DNA from: Linanthus parryae
Taxonomy: Eukaryota; Streptophyta; Magnoliopsida; Ericales; Polemoniaceae
Direction of reading: 5' to 3'
DNA: 64,000 bases
Assembly: GCA_023055425.1 (NCBI GenBank)
Contig: JALGPY010000010.1
Location: 16,217,363 to 16,281,362, forward strand
This document shows, one piece after another, positions 48,645 through 57,537 of this stretch. How positions within the stretch are numbered: the stretch's first letter is position 1; each line of letters opens with the position of its first letter. Both the position numbers and the translations under genes were made by a program. The notes beneath the pieces were generated by a model. It had not been told where the DNA came from and did not search any database. It was given only the letters and a program-made list of their open reading frames with translations.

Positions 48645-50580
48645 CGATAACTCTCTATTAGATTTATATTTCTTGCATATTTTATATCGTTTTGGGTGAA
48701 TCCCGGGTTGAAATATGAGTTTTACACTATGAATGTTGAGAAAACGTAGAAATTTGAGCTTTTAGCACTTTATTGTTAATTCGGGCGTTCCGATGCATAT
48801 TTCGATGTTATTTTTCAAATTTAATCGCTTGGTATGGTTGTTCATGTTGTCTTGACAGGAACGGATGCTAAACGATGACTAGGAGGCATGAAACAAACTT
48901 CAGAAACAAAGCAAACTCAAGAGGAAGCAAGAGAAGCAAAGTCGGAGGAGCAAAAATGACCAGTCTCCACTATTTTGATTGTATCTCGACTTCTACAATA
49001 CATTTTGGTGTGAGACTAGTGGAAAATGAAAGTAGACTCAAAGAGCTTTCCAACGATAGGTCACGGAGCTAAAACGAAGATCGGACTAAAAAGATATGGT
49101 CCGTCAAAGAGGGTGCAAATCTGGGAAAATCCCCAGGGGTGTTCGTGCGAACAAACTTTTGTTCGCACGAACAAAATGCCTTAGAAAATTTTTTAGATGG
49201 CAGGAAAGGGTGATAAAGGGGCTGTTAAATTGTAGGAACAAGAATGTTGATCGTGTGAACAAGGAGTAAAAATCTGTTCGCACGAACAGAATGTTGTTTG
49301 CACGAACAAGGAGTAAAAATCAGTTCGCACGAACAAGGAGTAAAAATCTGTTCGCACGAACAGTCGTTTGTTCACACGAACAGAGAGTTCCAGCGCGGAT
49401 TTTTGGGGCTATTTTGCTATTTTCTTGAAAGTTTGAAGACTCCAGACCTATTCTAACATAGAGGGACGATTTTGGGGGAGTATTCACGCATCTTGGACGG
49501 GGAAAAACACAGCTTGGAGCAAGGGGACGAAGACGGAAGATCAAAGCTTCACCATTGAAGCTCTAGTGTTTTCTTTCTCTTCTTTCTACCTTTATTAGTC
49601 AATTTTAATGGAGAAACTCATGAGTATTTCATACTTAGTTATGAGTAGCTAAGCAACTTTTGCTAGGCGTCTCGAATTGAGAGCCTAGGGTTCATGTAAA
49701 CGATGAATATTTTCCGGATTTGGTCTTTGCTTCATGATTTCGTGATTTATTCTTTTGAATCAATTCTAATTTCTTGTTGATTTTAGTATCCTAATTGAGT
49801 GACACGATTAGGAGATAAAACTAGGGTTCAAGAACTAGGGTTTCGTTCAATAGTTGATTCATGCTTAAAGTTAGCTTGTTTTAATTCAATTGTTCATCTA
49901 CAGTTCTTAATTCTCAGTGTTAATGGAGTAGCTAACCGGAAACACTGCTTAATTAGCGAATGCACGATAGTGGTTCTAACTAACTAGGATGAGACTTGAA
50001 CATCAATCCAGTATCACTGAGACTGAGAAGAGATGTGTTAGGATTGGCCAAATGTGGGTAGATTCGGTAGGTGAGATTCGACTGTTTTGTGCAATGGTGG
50101 ACCGACAGGACCCATTGCCGTGCATGTCGTTAGCCTACTAGAACGGACCGGTAGACACAAAAGACCGATAGGAGATTGTAGTCTACCGTGAAGTAGAATG
50201 ACTTGAGACCGATAGGAGATAGTCAGCGTTGTTACCCGGCTTAGTTAGAATATAGTTAACGTGTTGCTCTGATAATTCGGAAATCGCTTACAACCCTAGG
50301 TGATCAACGAGATTGCCTAGTTCTCTCCATCAATTGACTAAGAATATTCTTAATTCCAGTTTATTATTTATTTCTGTCTTTATTCCAGCCACTTGTTTGG
50401 GGGTGGCAACACCACAAATCATCACTTTTTACTTCAGTTACCTAGTGAACTACTCTAAATTGTTAAGTATAAACTTGTTGCGATTTTTTCCTCAAGGGTT
50501 CGACAAACCGAGTCCTAAAAATACTCCACTCTTACTACTTGACCGTACGCTTGCGTAATGCGCGTTAGTAATCCGCGTCA
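48645..50580 (+). repeat. 3' LTR of Athila-like element (1936 bp)
   Basis: Starts CGATAAC, so the terminal TG has mutated to CG, and ends AATCCGCGTCA. It is longer than the 5' LTR mainly because of extra palindromic TGTTCGCACGAACA units at 49139-49383. Confidence 0.92.
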
Positions 50581-50919
50581 GGTACCACCCCCGGTGGGTT
50601 TCCGGCAATTACTGCCCCTTCACTGACTCTTGAATTGAAGCGTAATGATTGGGGTGTTGCCCTGGTGGCTCTCCGTTGGAGAACTATTTGCAACCAATAC
50701 TCGGATGCGAGGGCGGCGAACGGGATTTATTCCCAAAGCTGTTTCCTTCATCTATTCCTTGAAGTTCATCTGGCATCTCGCCGTGGTAGTGGCGAGAGTT
50801 TTGTTTTGGTCGAGGACGTCGACGATGATGACGAGCTTTCCATAGTTAGGCCCCTAATCTAGGGTTTTTAGCGTAGGAATATGCTTCCTTGCACCCTTTT
50901 TGGGAATTTGTTTTCTGTT

Positions 50920-51615
50920 GCTATCTAGACAGATAAATTGTAGTCTGCCCTTTTGGTTGTCTCATCTAATAAGATAGACTTTTATTTCTGCTTCCATTCG
51001 TATATTCATACTATGTTTGTGTTTGCTAGTTTTGCGCGTTGCCTTTTTGCGTACTATCCATTCGAAAAGGTTTTCAATTCTGCCATTCTGGGAGACAGAT
51101 TCTGTATCGTATGGAATAAACTGCTGCTGTTATCATATGAGATTGACCTTGAACTTTCTGTTGCCATCCTAGTAGATGGGTTCTGACTATGTTTGGCTGC
51201 TATCTTATTAGATATGCCTTAGTTTAACTGCTATCATGTGAGATAGACTTCAGTTGTCTCATTAGACAAGCTTTATTCGCGTTTGGCTGCTACCATATGA
51301 GGTAGGCTTATGCTATCTTAGCAGATAGGCTTTATTCGTGTTTGGCTGCTACCATATGAGGTAGGCTTATGCTATCTTAGCAGATAGGCTTTATTCGCGT
51401 TTGGCTGCTACCATATGAGGTAGACTTGTGCTATCTTATCAGATAAACTTTATTCGCGTTTGGCTGCTACCATATGAGATAGGCTTTGTACTATCCTAGC
51501 AGATAAGCTTTGATCGCGTTTGGCTGCTACCGTATGAGATAGGCTTCATGCTATCTTAGAAGATAGGCTTTGATCGCGTTTAGCCGCTACCATATGAGAT
51601 AGGCTTTGAACTGGT
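50920..51615. repeat. Tandem hairpin array of Tat element B (59-60 bp unit)
   Basis: Six near-regular units start at 51283, 51342, 51401, 51460, 51520 and 51580, each with two hairpins (ctacc-atatga-ggtag and ctatct-tagc-agatag). Less regular hairpins precede them from 50920. It occupies the same place as the array in element A, after the second accessory gene. Confidence 0.88.
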
Positions 51616-51701
51616 TGTAACAAGTACGGATAAACAAGACCAATTGATATATAAAGATCGTATCCAACAGTCGATCACAAGAGCGCACCTTTAAAGTTCC
51701 T

Positions 51702-54312
51702 CTAGATGCGGTAATATTTCTTTCCGTTGGAGTAGAAACTTTCCACCTGTCTGCCATCTTCATCATGTTTGATAACCCTCTTTAAGGTGTATATGTTTTT
51801 GGCTACTCCGGAGGTCTCCGTCCTCATGGGCTGCTTCTCTCCTGCTTCCTCCCTTGTCACCATTACTCCTGCTGGTGACTGATCTTTGATGTCCACCCAT
51901 CTGGGCAGAGGAACTGTCTGGGATGGGGCTGGAAGTGGCCCGTCCTCCAACTCTGTGAACCATACCGCCTCGGATAAGTGCGCCTCCTCCAGATTGAAAG
52001 GATTCACGGAAGAAGGTATCGTAACCACCCTCTCTTTCCAGATGGCCTTCATCACCTGATGAGCTGTCGAGGGCACAGCGTTGAAGCGGTGAATACACGC
52101 GCGCCCGATGATCATGTGGTAAGTCGTGTTGGCGTCGATACGTGAAACTTGGCAGAACAGCTAATCTGCCCAATTTGGATCCCCAAGTGAATCCACCCCA
52201 GGGTCATCCTGGAATTGCTGCCAAAGCCTGTGAGCGGCGATGGCTTTTTTACTATATTGTGCTTGGGGATCCCCGCCGACTCCAGGGTGCTAAGGGGAAT
52301 AACGTTCACCGCGGCTCCGCCATCGACGAATGCCCTCTTAAAATCCACGTGGTTGATGACAGCCGTTACGTACAGTGGCCTCTGATGGTTCGTGCTAGTC
52401 TTCCTATCAGACTCATCGAATGTCATGATGGGTCCCTCCGGTCGAACGACCCTAACAATCCTGCCGTCCGAGATTACTAGCTCTTCCCCATAGTCCTCTG
52501 CCGCTCTAAGGATGACCTTGGTCATTTTGTGCCTGCAGTCGGGTGAGAAGAACTTAGCAAATTTGGCAGAATTCTTCATCGCTTAGCTCGCGAATCCTCC
52601 GTGTCAATACCGTAATCCTCCTCTTCGTGGATCTCCACGAATACCGGGACTTCTGTATCTACGACATCCTCCAGTTCAGTTATCGATATCATAGAGACCT
52701 CCTTCCCTTTGGGTTCCTGCCTCGCATGAGACGGCAATGGATTATTACGCACATCTTTGGCCGGCTCGTCTATGAACAGCTGCCCCTCTTTATTTTTCCG
52801 TCCACCATCCATCTGAGCTTTTTGCACTCCTGCATTGGGTGTGACACTTGGCCATGACACTCGCACCACCTGGGTTTTCTGAATTTCTCTCCTGTAGGTT
52901 TGCGCTCAAAGGGTGGCAAGATTCCGTCCTTCCACCTATCTTTTACAGAGATCAATCGCATCCTCGATTTAGCAGGGTAGTGGTGGCGCCTCCTGTGGAT
53001 CGCGTCGTTGTTGCTTACTGGATGGCGACACTGCATGGACGTTGGTGTCTCGCGGCTGCTTGTAACCGAACCTTCCGACCTTGTAGCTGGGATTCGTCGG
53101 TGTACGCTCGCTAGCGCGTCTCTTCCGCATCCTTTCTACCAGGGGCTCAACATTCCTGGTGCAGTCAATCATTTTCGAGAAAGTGGGCATGTTCAAGTTA
53201 ATCAACATACCTTTGTACTCGTCGCGCATGCCTTGCAGGCATATTTCGACCATACGACCCTCCAAGACTTCGTCGCTGCACTCCAATGACTTGGCATTGA
53301 ATTTCTTAATGAAGGCGACGCCTTCCTCGTCTGGCTTTTGGTACATCCGGGAGAGGTGAATGGTGGTGACTCGTTAGTCCATCTGGAAGAACTTCGTATA
53401 AAATTTCTTTACCATTTCATCCCATGTCTTGACGGATCCCGCTTCGAGGGCTTTGTACCACTTGTATGCGACAGTTTACAGAGATTTGGGAAATTCGCGC
53501 ATGAGTAGCCGAGTATCAGCTGCGTACGGGCCCATCATGTCCATCGACCTCATCACGTGCTCGTGGGCGTTCCCACTGACCTCATCAAACTAGTCCCACT
53601 TGGGCGATTTGTATCCTGCGGGGTTCGGCATCATATAGACATCCTGCGGAATGGGAGGCGCACTGTCTACCTTGAGGATGACAGTGTCTGCGAAACTCTG
53701 GTTGGCGATGATACTGTCAATCCTTTGTTCGAGAGCCGCCATACTAGCGGGTGTTCCTTCGTAAGATGGAGCTGTTGGCCCGAAGCCCGGAATGTAGGGC
53801 ATACTGGGGTTGTAAGGAGGCGGAGGTGGAGGCCCATGACTTCCTAGGGCTCCGCTTGCATATAGAGATGATGTAGGATATGCAGTGGGGTTCCCTGCTG
53901 TCATCAGGGACGAGCCTGATGAGAATGGTGGAGTATGGCTCGCCAGGACGCCTGAGAGAGGAGTCTGAGCAACAGCGACATGCACTATTGAGGTGCCTAT
54001 TGAGGTGGACACTATCCCTGGTGGGGGCAGTGAAGTTGACAACAATGAGGCAGAAGCCCCTGGGACAATGTTCTGGGCTACCTTTCCCAGAATCGCCATG
54101 ATTTGAGCAATTTGCTCAGATTGAACTTCCATGGCTCGGGCTTGTGTCTGTATCGTGGATTGGAGAGACTCCAAGGAGGGTTCTCCCTCAGCGACAACCG
54201 GAGCCCGAGTATTGGGAGTGGTGTTTAGCAGTCTGTCCTCTCCTGAGGTCTCCTCATGGGAGGGAGACTGGTCTCCGTGACGAATGGCTTGGTCCGAAGA
54301 CATTATAGGCAA
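51702..54312 (-). pseudogene. Tat element B gag-pro, degenerate
   Basis: Leftward from 54312: a gag N-terminus beginning near MSSDQAIRHGDQSPS and rich in Ser and Pro, then the capsid core (AYKWYKALEAGSVKTWDEMV, partly in an interrupted frame at 53350-53590, and FIKKFNAKSLECSDEVLEG), a zinc-knuckle-like CECHGQVSHPMQEC (52865-52824), and a protease with VDGGAAVNVIP (aspartate near 52324). It ends in SNGKKYYRI and a stop at 51702, the same end as element A. At least three in-frame stops (near 53590, 53480 and 53380) and several frame switches (near 53000, 52870, 52580 and 52115) make it non-functional. No pol follows. Confidence 0.85.
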
Positions 54313-54336
54313 ATTTGAGGTTCTTGAAGGTGGATG

Positions 54337-54354
54337 TTCACGTCGGGTTCACCA
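54337..54354 (-). promoter_or_regulatory. Primer binding site, tRNA-Trp
   Basis: The minus strand reads TGGTGAACCCGACGTGAA three bases after the LTR, complementary to the 3' end of plant tRNA-Trp including CCA. The match runs 18 bases. Confidence 0.8.
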
Positions 54355-54357
54355 AAT

Positions 54358-54965
54358 TGTGTACAAGGAAATCCTCGAGAGATATCCAAGTGTACACCTC
54401 AAGTAGGGAATGAGAACACGAAGAGTTGTAGGGTGTGTGTAGGGAGAGAGTAAGCACTTGTAACTGTTTGTGAGAGAGAGACAGTAAGCTATGGCACTGA
54501 ACCAATGTGTCTTGTGAGTCTTGTGTCGCCACGGGGAGCTAACGATCCTATATATAGTGTGGAAGTGACCGTTGGGGGGTTTAGTGCACCATAAATGGCG
54601 GCTTAGTGGTAAAACCCCCAACGACACGTTCGACCGTGTATATAGGAACCGTTACGCATCTGCCCGCAAGTATCGGAGACCATTATGAGATCAGCCGCAT
54701 TAATGGGACACGTAAGCCTAGGATCTCTCAGTCAGTTACCAGAGGTCACGCGCAAGCTTGGTTGTCGAATGCGCGCGACGGGCCTTACCCTAGCCTCCAA
54801 ACCACTAAGTCCCTACAAGTCCCGTGTTATGGTGCGCGGGGGCCCTGTCTCGTAGCCCCCACGTGGATCAGCACGGGTGGTGATCCGGTGTGTATGGAGC
54901 ACAACTAGGTGTGCTGCATGGCTGCCACGTGGCGATGATCTTTCTATCTGGAAGCAGTATCTACA
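54358..54965 (-). repeat. 5' LTR of Tat element B (608 bp)
   Basis: Partner of 36239-36847. It abuts the tRNA-Trp primer site on its left (plus-strand view), fixing the minus orientation. Contains tatatata-type promoter-like sequence near 54550. Confidence 0.92.
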
Positions 54966-56091
54966 GTTGTCAATCATGTATGCTTGCCCCATGTGTTGGA
55001 TAGCTCTGTGGGGGTTTTTTCTGTTAATCCCGGTGAAGGTATCCCCCCCGATGTGGCTTCGCTTGCATGCCATGTCATATGTATTCCTCGTTATGGGGTG
55101 GCCGGATGTTTTTTTGGTGGACAGTCTTTGCAACCTCATGGTACGTCCTTCTGGGTAAATATGTAGGGGTGCGATCTTCTGTTGATGCGTTGATTAATGC
55201 CTCCGTTTGTGTTCCAGTCGGATATTGATCCAATGTTTTGGCTATGTTGGAATTATCAAAATTATTTGGTTACTGCATTGTGTCAAGGTTCTTGTGCTTT
55301 TCATTTGGTGGGGAATATGACTTCAGATGGGACGAAAAGTAAACGTGATGGTTTGAATTTGGCTACGCGACTTGGGGGTAGGGCCCCTTGTCGTGGTGGT
55401 CGGAAAAGTATATGCAATATGAGTGCTCGCTTTATGTTCTAGTTGATGTTGTCTCTCTGTTCGTTCATTTGTATAATGCCTAATTTGCTGTAGATTGTTA
55501 GGGTTTCATTGTTGTTTCCGCAGGTGGACCTGGTCGTGAGAATTTACTGCACGGTCCTCATTCTGGAGGATTGTCTTCCACTCATGCGCTCCCAGGTATG
55601 TCCGCTTCCCCTATGTGTCTACACTGTTCATTATGCTGCAGAATTACATGTTTATTATGGTGTCCGCATAGGTGGAGGTAGCGGACGAAATGTGTTGCCT
55701 CGATTTGACTCTAGAGGCGTGTCTTCTGGTGATGCGGTGGCATGTAGTCCCACCGACATTTCCGCCGGTTTGGTGGGCGCTGCTCCTGTTGTGCGTCGTG
55801 TTGGTCGCAAGCGTTCTCGTGGTACGTGCTTACTGCCAAATGTCGTCGCCTTGGTTTCTCGTACTGCTGTGGTCATGGTTAGATTTGTGAAATTGCTGGG
55901 TGTGAATAATTATAATGCTTGAGACTTTGTCTTTTGTAAATTTTGCTTCTTCGCATGTTGAATAATTATAATGCTTTACGTCGTTTTGATGGTGTAATAA
56001 GAACGTGCTTCGTCACAGATGGCAACTCTACTGCAGCAGATGTTTCCTCTGGAGTAGCAAGTTCGATTGGCATCGTGCGTGGTGGTGCCCA
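54966..56091 (+). pseudogene. Multi-exon gene fragment of unknown identity, possibly Helitron-borne
   Basis: Several short blocks have good splice borders: 55525-55596 (acceptor tttccgcag; GGPGRENLLHGPHSGGLSST), 55671-55821 (acceptor gcatag; ending VVRRVGRKRSR before gtacgt) and 56020-56091 (acceptor gtcacag; GNSTAADVSSGVASS). A possible upstream exon is at 54984-55140. The coding potential is Gly/Ser-rich with a basic patch, and I do not recognise the protein. The copia LTR cuts it at 56092. It may be the 5' end of a gene carried by the Helitron whose start is at 34376, with Tat B inserted between them. That is inference from position and similar base composition only. Confidence 0.4.
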
Positions 56092-57523
56092 TGTAGGGTT
56101 TTGATTTATGGATCGCGCAAACGGAAGCATAATCAAACAAATAACCATGCAAAACCCTCCAAGGATCACAAGTCTAGATGCATAACGATAGTGAAGGTAA
56201 GAAATCATAAACACACCTTTGGGTTCTCCTTGATGACTTCAAACGCGAATAGTGTCACGTTCTCTATAGTAGATCCACGCCTAGAGTTGATCCTAGATCT
56301 CCAATCTCCTTGGTGCTAGCCCGGAATGAGAGGAGGGTGAAGGAATCACGCAAAACGAGACAAAGAAAGGGGCTCGGCCCTTCCTTTTTCCCGACGGGGT
56401 GAGGGGCGGCGGCAAGGAGCGGCGTCGCTCCTTGTTGCTTGCTCTCTCTCTCCTTTGTTCTCTCCCACTCTTGTTATGATCTCTAAAGAGAAATAACTTA
56501 TGAGGAAGGAAGGAAGGAGGGTCCTTTATATAGTCCAACAACTCCTTGTTAACTACCTAAAGGACTTATTCTAGTCCTACTAGAATTCAATTTAGTCCCT
56601 TCCTTGCAAATTAGTCCCTACTAAGTTTGCAAGGGTTTGCAAAGTGATCCTTCTAATTAATTAATCCAATTAATTAATTCCAAATCTAGTACAACTCTAT
56701 ATAGCGTGTGACCCCATAGGTTCTATCTAGTTGGTAGCAACTATTTGCTAACATGGAGCAGTTTCTAGCAAAACATCCATTCTAGCCAACTAATAGAATA
56801 GTCATCTAGACAACCTTGTACAAGTAATTGTCTCATCCCTTTGCCTCCATATCCGGATTGGACACGAGACATACAAGTCACACTCGTATATCCAATCCCT
56901 AGTTTCTCGATCCATGGAATAGCCTTATTCGTGCAAATAACATCAATATCCTATATATTGATTTATTTGAGTCTGGCCAGACATTCTATAAGCACTATCC
57001 TTCGAGTGGCCTAGGATATTTGCTCCCGTTATGTGGGAGGGGCAAATCCTCTCTACGTCCACTACGATCTCTAAGCTTGCTTCTCATTGTATCCAGTACA
57101 CGCCTTTATAACTACCCAGTCACGGTGTAGCGTTTAACGCTACCAAGATCACAATGATCCACAACTAGAATATCTAGTGACTTCAAGTCTAAGGATGACA
57201 ATACCATTGTACCCGAGAAGCACTTGTGACTTAACATAACATGTATGTAGCCTTCTCGGTGATGGGTCAATCCAGTGCAACATTCCGTAATGCACACCTA
57301 TGTGTTGGATCGTGATATCTCCATATCAATCCAACCCCATACTAGTCTATAGATGATTGTCCCATTTAATCATTATACTTGACTAGGGATATTTAAGATA
57401 AACAACACGATTGTAAATCTAAGGACTTCATTATATTAAATATCCAATAAATAATAAATGAATTTTCTAGCCAAATACAAATTCATACTAAACTAGATTG
57501 CCTCTAGGGCATCTATTCCAACA
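56092..57523 (-). repeat. 3' LTR of copia element (1432 bp)
   Basis: Plus-strand ends TGTAGGGTTTTGA and ATTCCAACA. The minus strand begins TGTTGGAATAGATGCCCTAG, a common copia LTR start, directly preceded by the PPT. Confidence 0.93.
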
Positions 57524-57537
57524 GTCTCCCACTTGCA

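Larger units (their letters stand above)
42268..50580 (+). mobile_element. Athila-like Ty3/gypsy element lacking pol (8.3 kb)
   Basis: Two LTRs (1888 and 1936 bp), a tRNA-Asp primer site, a long gag, a damaged protease and a PPT, flanked by a perfect duplication GGTAC (42263-42267 and 50581-50585). No RT, RNase H or integrase is present between the protease and the 3' region. The gag family and the ggaggcaaccc motif after the coding part point to Athila. The LTRs differ by several percent plus indels, so the copy is not recent and cannot move without help. Confidence 0.92.
42149..50862 (+). pseudogene. Second accessory gene of Tat element B, split by Athila-like element
   Basis: The left part, 42149-42267 (MSPKCSSAKTSDSSSLHENR, then a basic stretch and IMFAG), and the right part, 50586-50862 (ending DDDDELSIVRPLI), are in the same frame once the nested element and one copy of its GGTAC duplication are ignored. 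The gene would have encoded about 131 residues with a basic N-terminal third and an acidic C-terminus. No domain is recognised. The frame was therefore open when the Athila-like element arrived. The start ATG follows a ctacag acceptor, so a leader exon is likely. The copy in element A shares the IMFAG motif and the C-terminal pattern but is frame-broken. Function unknown. Confidence 0.6.
36239..54965 (-). mobile_element. Tat-lineage element B with two LTRs, lacking pol
   Basis: In its own orientation (minus strand) it reads: LTR (54965-54358), tRNA-Trp primer site, degenerate gag-pro (54312-51702), hairpin array, two accessory genes on the opposite strand, PPT, LTR (36847-36239). RT, RNase H and integrase are completely absent; only about 90 bases separate the gag-pro stop from the hairpin array. 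The LTRs differ by roughly 5 percent by eye. No 5-bp target duplication is evident (gaagg before, gttgt after), so one end may have been rearranged. An Athila-like element (42268-50580) is nested in it. Confidence 0.88.
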
